Positions 1 to 13,585 of a DNA stretch of 64,000 nucleotides are shown piece after piece. Position 1 is the stretch's first letter, and the number at the start of each line of letters is the position of its first letter. Both the position numbers and the translations under genes were made by a program. The DNA is taken from NCBI RefSeq assembly GCF_032854445.1, contig NC_088300.1:6078001-6142000 (forward strand). Direction: 5' to 3'. This DNA comes from Liolophura sinensis. Taxonomy: Eukaryota > Mollusca > Polyplacophora > Chitonida > Chitonidae. A model generated the notes under the pieces. The model did no database searches, was not told the DNA's origin, and worked only from the letters and a program-made list of their open reading frames with translations.

Positions 1-848
1 ACATGAACACATTAACATTGCTGGCCGATCGGGCGTACCATGCATATCCACGCCCAAGAGAATACAACGAATGATTGGCAGTCTTGACACCCACTTAACA
101 TGGTTTCGTCGCTGATAGTCACTCGGGTAGATACTGTAACATATCGTCCGAGGTGAATAATTTTAATCCTGTATTTAATATTTTCGTGGAATTCACCAAA
201 GCTACCATCATACCTTAATACAGAACATAGAATAGATTAAGAAAAAATATCCGCATATGTGTGGTAATATTTTCTTTCATGAAATGCACATGTGTATTTC
301 GGCACTCAGATTACAGAAATGTACTTTTAAGCTCGTAATATTGGTTTACGATTGCATAGATCAAGCACTGGAAATTTCTGTTACCATCGGCATGGCATTC
401 CATTGAGACAGGGCTATAACTATATATCCGTCATCTCTTAAGACATAGTGTCGTATTAGGACCAAAGTACTATGAAAGTGAATTTAAACCCCAAGGAAAA
501 GACACACATCGATTAACAAAAAGGTCAATTTTAGTGTCAAAAAGTTACTGCATTTTTCAGTCACATATATATTCAAGTGTCTTGACGTAACAAACGATTC
601 ATTCAGATCTGAAACGTGTGACAGGTTTTTTGAAGGATTTATACAAACATCTATATGGCCGTTCCTGTAACATTTAATTGATACCTTATTTAAATAATAA
701 TTGGTAACTTGGATCTTCTATCTTAAAAAGCGCTCTATTTATGAAAAAAAAGCAGAGAAACGGTGAAAGGAAAGGGAAATATACATACAGACGAGCAATA
801 TGTCAGGGTGCGAAATATATTTCAGATATACAGTGATGAGTATGTTAA
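1..848. other. Intergenic, nothing recognised
   Basis: A/T-rich sequence with stops in all frames. I see no exon-like stretch, tRNA, or repeat unit in it. Confidence 0.6.
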
Positions 849-1119
849 AGTTTATTTCTTTTAGCTAGTCGCCTATTATCACCCTAAAATCAGTCATACT
901 AGCTACCACAATTGCCTTTTGTCCATGACACAAAAGAACACAAGCTCTACGCATGATCATGCTGTAGGTCTAAATTATTACAAGGAGAATGCAGATAGAA
1001 TACTTTCTCTAATTTATATAATGTTAAACTCGATGGTTTCGACGACAAGAACTCTTTTCCTCAAGTGATGTCATAATTTTTCCAAAAACAGGTATACTGG
1101 ATATTGGGCGGAGTTCAAT
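849..1119 (+). repeat. R3 dispersed repeat, copy A (near full length)
   Basis: This is one of five related segments in the window. It starts near AGTTTATTTCTTTTAGC, contains the shared blocks AAATCAGTCATACT and ATTGCCTTT, and continues to ATATTGGGCGGAGTTCAAT, which is also found in the inverted copy at 32578-32826. The palindrome that is TGACGTCA in other copies is TGATGTCA here. No terminal inverted repeat or coding capacity is visible, so the class (SINE-like or MITE-like) is open. Boundaries are set by where similarity to the other copies stops. Confidence 0.65.
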
Positions 1120-1344
1120 GTTTTGACAGCGGGTGACAGCGGGTTTCTTCACTATTCCTGAATGTGTTGTTCGACTCTGGGCAATTTTTACCACAGACAA
1201 CCTCGTATATCATATTAAAGTGGACATAAGTTCAGTTATCATGTATATGGTTGAATGAAATATATGTTGTTCAGTACTTTCTTGGGTTAAGACGACAATA
1301 ATTATATCTCTCGAAAATTCGCTGGTTTAGGTTAGGTAAAATTG

Positions 1345-1530
1345 GTTTTCTCTTAACCTATGGGGTCACAGGCTCGGATCCTGCTCTCGCTGGAGATTTA
1401 TGCATCAGATACCTAACTATTTCTGGTGCTTTACTCCGACTACTCCTGAGAACCCTCCACCTACGAATCTGACCGCCGTTCAATAGGCGAAAAAAAAAAC
1501 AACCCCAGTCGAATAAATAAGCTGGCCTTA
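1345..1530 (+). repeat. Probable degenerate R2 SINE copy
   Basis: The middle (ATTTCTGGTGCTTTACTCCG) and the end (CTGACCGCCG, then an A-rich stretch and GAATAAATAAG) resemble the body and tail of the other R2 copies and the tail of R1. The segment GGCTCGGATCC near 1370 looks like a decayed tRNA B box. The tail is partly deleted and replaced by a run of A. No target-site duplication was found. The 61-residue frame read through this piece on the minus strand is a by-product of the repeat. Confidence 0.45.
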
Positions 1531-4497
1531 ACAAAGGATCCATAAGCTAATATACTTAGGGTGCCTTACTAGAAACACAAGCGTCATGTACGAAAAGATA
1601 TCAAACCCATCAGCTTGTTTGCTTTTACTGACACTCGCTATGAAAGTCTTCCATCAAAGCAGAGGTACTGCAGAAGAGCAAGATTTTTTAGGATCTTCTC
1701 CCAACCTATTAGGGGGTGACTTGCCGCTCCGGTGATATTCTCTTGAAGTCTGCTTAAACTGAAGATGAAAAACATCCGGGTGAAGAGGTCAATTTTCGAG
1801 GTGATGATAAAACTGATAAGTGTGTTCCCAGTCACCCGTCATAAGTCCAGAGGTCCTATGACATTTTGCGTGTGAAACAGAGTTTTCTCCGCATCGCTGA
1901 CATCAAGGAAGTTGCTAGACTGCCATTTCCTAACTGATTGAATTCCTTCGTGCGCATGTCCATTAGAGGAAAATGTTACCAGAACAACCGCTTTCGCCTT
2001 TACAACGACTAAAATCACATTGTTAGATGAGAAAAGACTAACATAATCCATTTTCAATTCATCACCTCACAAACGTCTGATGGGAGTTGTTAGCTAAAGT
2101 GAAACTTATGTCTTCGACCGTACGTTAACTGAGTCTGCATATGTTAAGTATGGTACGGCAAATGTGAACGCAGGAGTAGATTTCTCCACAGTTCATGAAA
2201 TAGTCTTTTACTAAAAGCTCTAAATATACTGTGCTCAGCATTTAGACAAAATGAGGTTTTCAGCATCTGTATATAAATAATCAAATAAATAAATAACGAA
2301 GTCTGATTACATCTTGTTGAATAGCTAATAAGGCCAAATTCGCTCAAAGATTTGGCTACTGGTTAGAATGCCTTAACTTTAAGACTTTGAAAATGGCACT
2401 TGCTGCCCATCTACCCATACGTTAACTTCCTTAGACTACAAGCCCCTTTACTCCTACTAGTTCTGTTGCTTTTATCAAGTGTTACAATTTACCTGTCGAG
2501 TTTGGAATGTGTGTTCTGAGACACTTGCAGTCAAAAGGAATTCTACACTGTTGATACTCAGCACAGCGACTTTATCAGTGATTAACGATGGTGTAAACTG
2601 ATGGCTCTGTCCGAAACACGATTTATATCAAGTAACACTTTTGAATGTCAAACTCAAAACTCTCTTGAATAGCTGGAAAAGCTTCCTGCATAACGTAATT
2701 TTGGGGAACAGGTCTGTGTATTCCAGAATAAAGAAGGTCATTATCTTTCGGATGAAAACCCTCACAAAGCATAGCGTCATGCTCATTAAGGAAAGTGGGC
2801 GAATGCTACAGATTAGTTTTCGCCAATGATACCATCATCGTTTTCCGGTGTATTTCTTCCTGTGCCGTTTCTTGCAAAGCGTTTCCGTTTCGCTGCCTCC
2901 GGGTCCTTTTCTGTGGCTTTTTTCCATCCGCCTACCGTTTGCCGCGCGTTACATTCAACATCACAAGCTGTCCATTTATCAAACTTCAGTGACTCTCTCT
3001 ACGCCCTGTGGCTCGAGACAGTGCTCCTCTACGTGTAGGTACATCTCACAGAGCAGCTACTCATACTGCGGCCGTGACTGACAACCATTTATCTTTATAT
3101 GTTGTCTGTATAGGTTTAGTCCATCTTGGAGTCAGAATACCCCCAGAGCATTCAATAAATTTTTGACCGTAAACACGTGACTATAAAGCAATCTCTGGAT
3201 TAAAGGGTCTGTACAAGACAGTTGGGGAAATTTTTATTCTTATTAAATTAAGGTTTTATTCGGTATATTCTACTTATAATGTAGGCTTATGAAAATAAAA
3301 CGGATATAGCATCCAATAATTATGCTGCTAGTTTTGGCATGTAAAATCCAATATCGGTGACAAATCATTTTCTTCCCCACCTTAAAGATTTTTGAAGTCC
3401 GATATATCACGATGTGATATGTGGGCAATCAGAAAAAAATGCAAATACATTTTCATTCTTTGTGAGCTTGAGGTGGCTAGACATCACATTGTATGTTGAC
3501 TTATATCAAGTTGTAAAGAATTTTCTATTAAATTTCCTTGTCACGTTTATGTTAAAATAAGTATAAAGAAATTCCACACAATTCCACTTACCTACTCACC
3601 CTTTACAGACAAACACATGATCGCGAATTCTGCCTTGATTTCATTAAAAATCGGGATGTGCACATTTTATTTGTATATTCCGAACAATGGAAGGAAACGA
3701 AATTCTCTGCCCATGAAGGGGTTGGAACTCGCATCTCGTGTGCTTCTGGTAGGGAAAAATGTATGAAGGTTGTAAAGATGGAGGAAAACTGTGATCCCAC
3801 TGCACACCGGCAGACACAGACATGCCAAAGGAGCTGATGTAACTTTAAGTGAAGGACAGCACCTGACTGAGGGTTTATGTTCACTGAAAGACTACCATTC
3901 TAAGGATCTTAAATCGGCATTAAATACTTTTTAGATTTTTTTCAACCCAGTAAAAGTTTAGTGAAACTTCGTCTTAACACAGCTTCAGCGCGACATCATA
4001 AACGGCAGCAAAGGAACGTTCTGTTTACTCTAGTTATCTGGCGTCGAAGTTATTTTTCGTATTATAGTCAAAGCAGTAGCCTATGGTAGATAAAAGTTGT
4101 TGACTTTGGCGATGAAGGTCCAAGCGATGAAAAAGTTTTCTCGGAAACTTGACATACTAGAAGGATATTTTTTCCCTTACTTGAACTGTGATAAAATAAG
4201 CCTGCTATATCATTTACAGTTTAAGTAGCCTGTAGATGCATGGTCGGGGTATTCCTGGTTCAGGCCCTAGCATTCGGAGGGGTTGTGCTGGGGATTTTGA
4301 CCACTGTTAAATGTTACAAAAACTACAGTAGGATTGTAGGACGTTTTAATAATTTTATTATATTTTATAAAAGAAAACAGAAAGAAATCATCCCTTGTAT
4401 GCGAGAAAGGCAAAGGAACAAAATTTAAATTCTTGAATCCTAATAAATTTAGAGAAAAAATAATTATATTATAAGAATTAATTCAAATATGTAGACT
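1531..4497. other. Intergenic, no gene recognised
   Basis: Only short overlapping frames occur, including three mutually overlapping ones at 2795-3081 in a locally C/T-rich patch. None shows a domain, a consistent codon bias or splice-site context. An A-rich AAATAAATAAATAA-like run at 2280-2297 could be a lost SINE tail. Confidence 0.5.
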
Positions 4498-4750
4498 AGG
4501 GTCTCAATGACATGGGTACCTGGTGTTCATTGATGAGGAGATCAAGGGTTCGGTTACAGTGAAACGGATGCTCAGTTTTAGACGGGGAGACCAGGGCCTC
4601 ATTGATAGAGAGATCGGGTCTCATTGAGAGAGAGACCAGGGGCTCATTGATAATGAGACCAGGGAATTACGGAGAGACCAGGATTCATTGGTTGGTAGAA
4701 CAGGAAGTCACCTAGCGGCAGATCAGGAGCTCAGTGATAGAAAGAACAGA
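4498..4750. repeat. Degenerate minisatellite, roughly 20-28 bp units
   Basis: Variants of a unit resembling AGACCAGGGCCTCATTGATA recur about nine times with uneven spacing. The units are badly diverged, so this is an old array. It has no coding potential. Confidence 0.6.
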
Positions 4751-5775
4751 ACAGCAAATGGTGATGAAGCACTGTGTGAAAACCTAATTTACACATGCCC
4801 ATTGTACTTAATGCGCACCTGGCAATAGTTGGCTTAATACTCATTAGGCCACTGACCAGTGTCATCGCGGGGTAGTCGATGTCCAAACTATCATATTGTG
4901 AAGATTTTCGTGAATACTCTAAATGACGTACCTCTGGGGCAAACTGGACGGCTGTGTGTTAAGTTTGTAGTTTTGTGTTCTAAGTGATCTATGCTGCACT
5001 TAGGGTATATAGGTTAGTTATACGATTTTACACCTTTAACTTATAAAACACACAAGTGTTTATCGAATGTCGTGAGAGCTAGTTAAATGCCCCTTTTCCC
5101 CAACTTTTCTGACGAAAAGCTTCTTTGTCTGGTACTGTGTTAAGTAGTAAAGGAGGATCCTATGGTCAGGCCAATGTTAGTTCATCACTGACCCTGTTAC
5201 CCTTATCTCCCTCCACCGAGGGATTATTATGGAACCGTAAAAGTGATGTGGTGAAAAAAAATTTGGGGGAAGAGAAAATGTTTTTTTTTTAACCCCCAAC
5301 CCCCAGTTTATAATCTCATCTATATATATGCCTGATCGTCAGTGCCATTGTGCTTTTGCAAATTTACGTTTGTCGCTTGCAAAGTATACTTTCTCAGTCC
5401 CAAAATGTTCTTTTAGACGACGAGGGACACCAAAACGATTTACAGTATAACCTCTAAAATCTGGGATTATTATTAATAAAGTAAACATTCAAAACAATTT
5501 TTTTTACCCTATCACTTTTACAGACCCGTAGATTATATATCACTTACAAGGTTCCTGAACACTGTAGCCTGTTGAACGTCTTTGCCCACTGACAAAAGGT
5601 TCTTTGTTCAAATACAGATTTCATAAACATGTGTAAGATGGAAAAACTTTTCAAAACAAAAATTCTTGTTGTAACTTGGAATTACACTGAAACCTATTTA
5701 TAATTTTTACAGATGGTGTACGCTCCACGGGGAGATGAACATTAGATCCAACATGGCTCTATAGATGACGTAAAT
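4751..5775. other. Intergenic, nothing recognised
   Basis: A poly-T run near 5281-5290 is followed by CCCCCAACCCCCAG. No frame or repeat unit stands out. Confidence 0.55.
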
Positions 5776-5856
5776 ACATTTATTTATCTATTAGGTTGGT
5801 GTTTCACATCAATGTCACTATATACGTCAACATTATTGTGGGAGGAAACCGGGGCG
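5776..5856 (-). repeat. R1-type SINE tail fragment
   Basis: Read on the plus strand this is an inverted, decayed R1 tail: TTTATTTATCT, then TTGGTGTTT, then an altered version of the conserved core, then ATTGTGGGAGGAAACCGGG. The last part matches the segment just upstream of the tail in full copies. The tRNA head is missing. Confidence 0.6.
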
Positions 5857-7814
5857 TGATTTAAATTGACAATGCTGTTTAATGCAGAAATTAATACATC
5901 ACTATATACATCATCGAAAAAAGGAATTATGCTGCATTCCCCAGCTAAGGAAGCAAAATAAGAAGAAGTCTTTTGAATACGAATTCAAAATCTATTATGG
6001 CGTCACATAGAATAATGGATGATTTAAAAATACACTTCTTTGACACTGATGTGGTAGTTTTATTTATCAAATATCAATGTAAATGCTCCTTTATTGAACC
6101 ACTCGTATAAGTTTAAGTAAAATGGATAGATAAGTGTTCAAGAATGAGCTTCTAAAGATTAAATACTAAGTTCAATATGGCGCCCAAATCATGTAACCGA
6201 AAGTGGCCAACATCTCATACACTTGGACTAACAGGTGACAACATATATTACACCAACTAATACCTTAATCTGCCGAGGACAATAAAGCCCCGACTATCGG
6301 AAAGAAAATGATGATCTCCTGGTGATGTGGCTTGAGGAAGCCAGATATTCCGATACATAGCCTTTCATGACTGTGGACACAATATAATAGCAGTGCAGTA
6401 ACTTCAGTGATGGTTAAAGAGAAAATTCTTAATGTCGAGATGATAATGGTAACTAAAAGTGGTGAAACATGCATGTATGCAATTTCATACCCTTATAAAT
6501 TAGTATTAATGATAACAATCAGAAGGATTTCAAAAGTAATTCTTTCCGCCCAAACTCAGCACTGGATTGCTAATTAAACCTTTCCATGCAGTGAGGGGCT
6601 GTAACACCAATACCAACTGAACCCTTGGCCGGAGCTTACAAATTTCCCACGGGAACTGCCATCTATTTGACGAATCCTATGTCTGTTGGGGCACAAAATA
6701 AAATCAAACAAAAGGTTAAATACTATCGGGTACATCCGTTTAATTTTCGTGGGTTAGAAGCGATAAGGTCCGGAGCAGTCCATGGAATAACTCTTTGACG
6801 AATGTACAGCCTTCAAGATAAGCACTACGGCACTATTGATTTATTACTTGTGTAGCTCCCTTTCAAAATCTCCGCATTTACTGACAGTTGAACGCCTCCG
6901 TTAGCTGAGGGCAACCTTTATCTGCTCGATACGGGGCTGCAGTTTTCTTGCAGTGCCCAAGGGTAGGTGTCCTCATCCAAAACAATATACTAGCCGCAGA
7001 TTTGACTTAATGGTGAACTATAGTCTTTGCCGGAAGACGTAAAAGTCTTGGCGACCGGTGTTGATTAGACGAAACAGTTTAATATGGTAAGGGTACAACT
7101 CTAATGATGGCGTTTAGCATTTCAGTACCACGTTCTGAAACCCTTGATAAGTTCTAGGCGAGCTGTCTGATGCTAGCTCACGAAGAAGCAATATCTCTTG
7201 CGATCGTTTTCTAACTTTATGGCAAGGTCGTTGATTATAAGTATCCTTTTCAGGGACACGTTTACAAGTTTATAAAGGCGATGCCGTAATTTAAGACACT
7301 TTATTTCATTAGAATGGTTTATTTTTCCTTTTATAGACGACAGCCTGAATTCAAGATTATTTCAGTCAGCGAATACACAGTATATAGTTGGATAGCCATT
7401 GTATCTCACCAGTGAGCTAACACTACAGTTCAACTTTAACACAAGCATACTTCAATTGTCGTCGACATTTCCATGATGAGCCAATATCATCCAAAACTTT
7501 CAGTTGCTTTATACTGCCTGTAGGTGATATGTCGCTACATGCACATGGATTTACATTTTCCGCCTTTGGTGCGGGATTTACCTTGTAAAGGAATGTAACC
7601 TTACCATGCTGAATGGCTGCAAAGGCTTGTGTTGTACACAGCACTCACATTGTGTTAGTTGTAACACTTGTAAAATATTACATCGCATGGGGTTGGTATA
7701 TAAAAGGAAAGTCAGCAGAATATGCTACACTGTAAATATAAGTTTTGTACACAAGTTTCTCCTAGATAAATAACAAATATTTACGAAATATTTTGGGCAT
7801 AGGCTCGGAGTATA
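5857..7814. other. Intergenic, no gene recognised
   Basis: Short frames only (the longest is about 73 codons, minus strand, near 7423-7644), with no recognisable domain. Confidence 0.5.
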
Positions 7815-7815
7815 T

Positions 7816-7890
7816 CCCCCCCCACACCCCCCCCCCACACCCACCCACACCCACACCCACACACACACCAACCCCACCCCACCTCTCCCA
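7816..7890. repeat. C/A-rich simple repeat
   Basis: Runs of C alternate with CACAC and CCCACA units. The complementary strand gives a Gly/Trp/Val/Cys-rich frame (7781-7975) that is an artefact of this repeat. Confidence 0.9.
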
Positions 7891-7920
7891 CTTTCAATGG
7901 TTGTGGTTCTTGATGAAATA

Positions 7921-8072
7921 AGAGGCTTAATATTCGTTGGGGACTACTTGTCTTCAGCCAATATATGATATGCACTTCTGTATATCAGAACGTGGGAAAG
8001 TTCGTCAATTACTTGCCAAGATCTGGGGTTTATGTGAAAATTCTTGTGTATAGCAATAAATCAATCAATCAG
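7921..8072 (+). repeat. R2 SINE-like repeat copy
   Basis: It shares a body with 28101-28310 and 34729-34845: GGGGACTACTTGTC, then ATATGATATGCA, then AACGTGGGAAAGTTCGTCA, then ACTTGCCAAG. It ends with GTGAAAATTCTTGTGTA followed by AATAAATCAATCAATCA, which parallels the R1 tail. The internal section before the tail is shortened. Confidence 0.65.
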
Positions 8073-9934
8073 TCATCAATATTAAAGAACACAAGCAATT
8101 CTTTTGGGCTTGACAGTTTTCCTAATTTTTTGCACACCTATAATACCCTGTAAAGTAAATCTCAGATGGTTTATACAAAATTTTTTTATTCCACCTGGTT
8201 TATTTCTTCGGAAATAAAAAAAAATTTTCTAGATAATTAGCGTATACATAGACATGAACAGGAAACTTCAAGTGTACCCAAAAACCGGAAATCTCAACAC
8301 ACTGGTTTTCCGCGCGGGCTTCATTTAATCGGATTTAATCCCACTTCGATGGTGCGAAGCAGGAATACCCGGCCCCTGGTCTCTAAACATGTTTGGCTCT
8401 TGGCAGTCTCCCGACACGGAGAAATCACTCACTTGAGTCCAATCGATGCGGATGCCTTGTGCCTGCTTTGCGGTTTTGTCTTTCTACATGCTAAGCATGA
8501 AGGCAGATCCAAAAGAGTAATCGGGCCAGAGAAGATAAATTGAAGACACGGGGTTGAACGACTGCCGTCACATAATCTGGAAGAGGGCAATATACCACGA
8601 CCATAAGCATTTAATGAAACGGATATAATGACTGGCTATTCCAAACACGTGCGATGTACTCCTAAAATAGGACATAAACACCCAAACAACACTTTATATT
8701 GAGGCTGTCTCTCGGTTATTTAGTCAGGTGACAGTTAATGGAGTCAGTTAATAGCTCATTGCGATAAAGATAGCTTTTGACTTCCCATATAGGATTAAAA
8801 TCTATCAATACTAAAGTTCATGTGAAGTTAAGAACTGTATTATTGCCCTGCGTGGATACTGTCTCAGCTAGCTTGTCCTTTTTGTTACAATTTCTCTATT
8901 ATTCGGCGTAAACCTGAGATCCGGTTTCAGTTCTACGGGGAAAAGAAAAGACAATTGTGGTACATGTACTTCCCTGCCTCACTACTTTTGAATAAGAACA
9001 TATAATTTAGTCATTTACACTCAATGATCAAGTCCAAAGAAAAGGTCGTTCAAGTATACAATGAAGTTGTATGCGTTCATTCTGTTAAGTATTAATGTTG
9101 TAGCCTTAATACTCAGCTAAAACTAATTTCTTCCTTTAAATAACAATTTTTCAATCTACACTTAGCAAAAGCGTCTACTGATGGTTACAATACTTCGTCA
9201 CAAAACCAAGGACAGATTCACAGCCGTGTATCCAACACTGGTACAAAAAAGATAAACGGAATGCTGTCACACAAATAAACGAACGTCTGTTTGAAATGCG
9301 GGACTTATGTCTGTTTTAACATTGTCTTATAAATTGTCCTATCTGGGGCGAGAACGGACACTCACAGCATCGTTTGCCACGATCCCTTTGGGCAGATCCG
9401 ATTTCCGAGTAGTACTGACACGCTTCCGGCGACAAGCTTCCGGCGCCCAGCTTCCGGTGAAGTTTCCCAAAGAAATGGACCCTAAAGAGTTGGTGTATAA
9501 ACACAGACAAGAGCAATGGCTTACAAAACCACAAGGTGCATTTCAGTTGATCTCAATAATTTGGAACAATCTTAACACCAGTGATTCGACAAAACCTTGT
9601 GTATGATACCCGATATATATTCTCGGCATAAATAGTCAGCCTTCGTTTTGAACTTTGAATATCCACACTTAAATAAACATAGTGCCACATTACAAAAAAG
9701 TAGAATGTTTCAATGTGATAAAAATATGTATACGAGACTGTAAGTAACGAACTAATTGCTTTTACTGCTCCTTGGTTGAGAGACCATATCCTATATTACA
9801 TTATGTCACGTATAAATCAACTGTACCTGCATTCTGCAATTAATCTGAACACTGTTCAAGAATATTGTAAATCTTTGTCATCGGTACTGATTAACATCAC
9901 GTGTATAGCACTTTTCATGTGTTTAAATCACTAT
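8073..9934. other. Intergenic, one unsupported 99-codon frame
   Basis: An ATG-started frame at 9307-9606 (plus strand) has 99 codons, no recognisable domain and short internal CTTCCGGCG-type direct repeats. I treat it as chance. Nothing else stands out. Confidence 0.5.
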
Positions 9935-10041
9935 GCTCACAAATCCAGACCGGCATAAATATGATGATATGTTCACAAACAGGCCGGCACAAATATGATG
10001 ATATGTTCACAAACCCAGACCGGCATAAATATGATAATATG
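9935..10041. repeat. Short tandem repeat, three units of 34-36 bp
   Basis: Three units share GTTCACAAAC (or GCTCACAAAT), then CCGGCATAAATATGATGATA. The three CGGCA start points lie at 9951, 9985 and 10021. Confidence 0.8.
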
Positions 10042-11390
10042 GGCTATTTCTTATGTTTTCATAAGGTTTATCTATAATAAAGCGCACCTTCTTTTCCACA
10101 GAGCTCGATCGTGACTCCCTCTCGGGGAGGCAATCTCAAGCCCTATATGCTATTTGTAAACTGATACTGATTATTGCCATCTCAGTCGTCTGTTATTTAT
10201 GTAGCAAGTTACCTTGGTTAGGTTTTGAAGTCAAGAAATCATAGGTCACCTGACATATACGAACACAAAGAAATGTGCTTGTTAGTACATTCAAGAGCTA
10301 CCTCCTGAACAGAAATCTATTTCTCACTCCCAAATGTTCACTCGCAGAGACAACAAATGTCAGTCATGTCAAACGAAATTAGAACATAAAAATGTCTATA
10401 ATGTGATATTAAATTGTCACCTATATTTGTATATGCAATGTTATGCAAAATCATCCTTGCAGCAGGAACACTGTTTTATACTAATTACACCCATCCTTAT
10501 TGGTCCGGGAATTCCCGCAAATGTTTACACTTAGCATGACCATAAAAACCACATTGTTTGTATTTGTCAGAGTTCTGACACATTTTATTCCGTTTCTGCG
10601 AAAGTAATTTCACGCATTGTTCTTTGGTTGAAAGAATTTCTACAACAGAGAACTAATATGTATGATTCGAATACAGAATGTGTTAGCTAATAAAGTTCCT
10701 ATGTTAATCATTATAGTTTTATTCTTCACGTTTGTGTCAGAAAATCAGAAGTCAAGATGCATGATACATTGGTGAATACAACAACAGCATATCCGGATGG
10801 TTCTTCAGCCTCGTGGTTCGTGCTACGCAGAGACTCTCTCCATCAAACAATTATCTACCTTGTAGAAATAAGGTGTCATATCCAATTAAACCTCGCTAGC
10901 GTTAGTCCCACGGTACCTTGGCCATAATGGGTTTGTTCGAACAGTTAATGAAGCACGTCACACTAGCTTGTCTCTTTTGGAACGTCGATTTGTGGACGTG
11001 TGGCATTGAGTTGAATATCGACAAACTCATTGCACATGTGAGTGAGCCTAGGTAAATAGTTTCCACTGTCTTTTCGCATACATTAAGCAAATTACAAACA
11101 CTTTGAAGGACTTTTCTTGAGCTCTAATCCTTGTGGTCTTTTATCGTTCCTATGACTTTATTCTTAGCCTTACAAAACACAGAAGAGATAAGTGTATGTG
11201 AAGCGGTTTGGGGGTATGGGGTAGTAGTGGTGTGTACGAGTTTGAAATTCATCTGGTCCCATATTCATCAAAAGTGTAAAGACAAAAATTCTCACACATC
11301 TAAAATTAAAATGTTTTGCTCTATAAAGTCTAAAATTTGTAGTCTTAGTTAGTTATCTCAGTTAGTTATCTCAGGTCGTATATTGGGAGG
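10042..11390. other. Intergenic, nothing recognised
   Basis: Short frames only, none with domain content. A duplicated TTAGTTAGTTATCTCAG-like motif lies at 11346-11374. Confidence 0.5.
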
Positions 11391-11487
11391 ACTGCCGGTT
11401 TCGTCCCATCATAATGCTGGCCCCTGTCATATGAGTGAAATATTAATGAATACGGGTCTAAAACCCCAACCAAATAAGTAAATAAAC
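11391..11487 (+). repeat. R1 SINE 3' fragment, decayed
   Basis: CTGCCGGTTTCGTCCCATCA, ATAATGCTGGCCCC, ATATGAGTGAAATATTAATG, an altered TACGGGTCTAAAACCCC and a final AAATAAGTAAATAAA follow the order of the R1 tail. The tRNA head is absent. Substitutions throughout suggest an old insertion. Confidence 0.75.
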
Positions 11488-13393
11488 CTGACTTAGCCTG
11501 AAGTTCAGGCCAGTTTACTGCGTTAAAATGAAGGGTAAACTTGGCATTTGTTTGTTTTAATTCGAAGAGTTGTCAAAAGCTTTTGTCATAAAAACTAAAA
11601 TTAGTTTTGAAAGAATGCCTCAAGTTATAAGAGTAAATCTAAGTTAAGTCTAAGACAACCTCGTGATCTTAAGACATGGATGACGAAGCAGAAAAACAGT
11701 GTTTAACCTTTGTGCTCACATCCTCCTTCTTTTCGACCGTGGCTACACACCGACCTGCCGTGGGAGCTGTCTTAGCGAATGTTCAGCCATGGAAATTGTT
11801 AAACGATATATTCCGTGACCGATAATCAGACCTCATGAAATGCAGCGAGCTTTTCTCTAGCATCGGACTCTTCGGAGAGATGCCAAGTTAAGTGGATATG
11901 TGTTATTTACACTATCGATTGCGGGTTCTAGCACTTGATCGTCTGTTATCTGCCGGCATGCCGACTCGCCATTCAGCACAGTGTTGTGTCTCGCTTGCCG
12001 AGCTGCCTCCGCTACAAAGGCTACCAAAGGTTGACATGGACTCGCTCCCTGAAGACGAAATGCAATCTTTTCCGAAAATATCCCTCATTCAGCCGTCACT
12101 TTATGCAACGCAGACACACACAAATCACAATTACACGGATATGCTGAATTGAATTTTAACATCCGACCAACTGTGCTTTAAACTAACCAGAACACGCCCT
12201 GCTTGTAAAACTTATGATATGAATTATATATTGCATAGTGCAATGTATCAACATTAGTCCGGTGTAATTTATTTTATCAGCCAATTTGCACTAGCTCCAT
12301 TTGTAATGGCGACAAGCAATACAACAAAGTTTATACCTGCCCCATAAACGGTTAAGTACGCTCCTGTACGAGTCAAAATCTTCATAGCCATTCCAGTAAG
12401 GATCCTAAGATTATTTTAATTAAACTGAAGCTGACAGCAAAAAAGACCAATCCTTCTCTCAGCGTCGTAATTATCGATAACAAACACGTTCATACGATTG
12501 TTAGACAGTAAATCTATCGGCGGTGACATGTCTTCTGTACATTTGAAATGACATTTACTTGAGAGGATGTTACTGATGGTATTTACAACAGCTTGCTAGG
12601 TTCTCAATCTTTTCTTGATTCACACATTGATTTCCATTCAGCTTTGAAACCTTCGTGCCACTACAGAACATATTCTCTGTGCTATGTACCCACTGAGAAA
12701 ACACTTGAAACGTTCACAATAATGATGAGTAGTACATGTTCACAGCTGCAAAGCTATAGCGCGCACACAGTTAACTAGGTGCTCACCACATGCTCGTCTG
12801 TATTGAGGACATTTCCTATCCATGAAATCCACTGATTCATGCTTGCTAGGGCAACTCAGCTGCGAAAATTAAGCAAATGTGTCGGCTAATTTTAACCAGC
12901 CCACGCTTGACTGGATGTGATGATATGGTGGAAGATTTTGCAGCAGTTCGTTGGAGCTCGCATTCGCTTTACAAACCGAGAATGTGAATAAACCCAACTT
13001 TCATTCCCCAGAATGTGTTCATGTGTAAGCACTAGATCGATAAATCAGGGAAAATGTTCATGAGAAAAATGATGCTCACCGAGTAAAATTATTTTAGACT
13101 ACTTTTGGTATTTACTATGTTTTAAGTTTATTGAGTGTAACGTCTGGCGAACTTTTATATTTCATTCCTTGATAGGAACAAGTTAGAAGATAGAAAAAGG
13201 AACAGTTATTTTGTCAATTTAAGATTTTAAGGGCCATTTAAATAGCGCCGTGAACCTTCAAGTTCCTTCGCCTGTAGGAAGTTATTTCAGCATAAGTCAT
13301 GTGATACTGCATTTTTTTGTACACGTGTAACATTCAGTTCGTATACTGCGATTGGTTCATGAAGTTTTATGTTCATCAGTAGCAACTGTTTAA
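11488..13393. other. Intergenic, nothing recognised
   Basis: Two overlapping short frames at 11892-12152 have no domain content. No repeats were noted. Confidence 0.5.
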
Positions 13394-13585
13394 GATCCAC
13401 ATCACATGGGGCTGCTTACTTTTGAGATCCACATCACAAGGGACTGTTAAGTTTCAGAATCCACAGCCCATGGGATAGTTTACTTTCGAGATCCACAACC
13501 CATGGGACTACTGACTTTTGGGATCCACATCCCATGGGACTGCTTACTTTCAGAATCCACAGCCCATGGGACTGCTTACTTTCCG
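13394..13585. repeat. Minisatellite, six units of about 32 bp
   Basis: Units read roughly GATCCACATCCCATGGGACT followed by GCTTACTTTCGA, six times in a row with substitutions. Most contain the self-complementary core CCCATGGG. No coding frame is maintained. Confidence 0.85.

Noticed and set aside
7781-7975. Minus-strand Gly/Trp/Cys-rich frame
   Set aside because: Translation of the C/A-rich simple repeat at 7816-7890.
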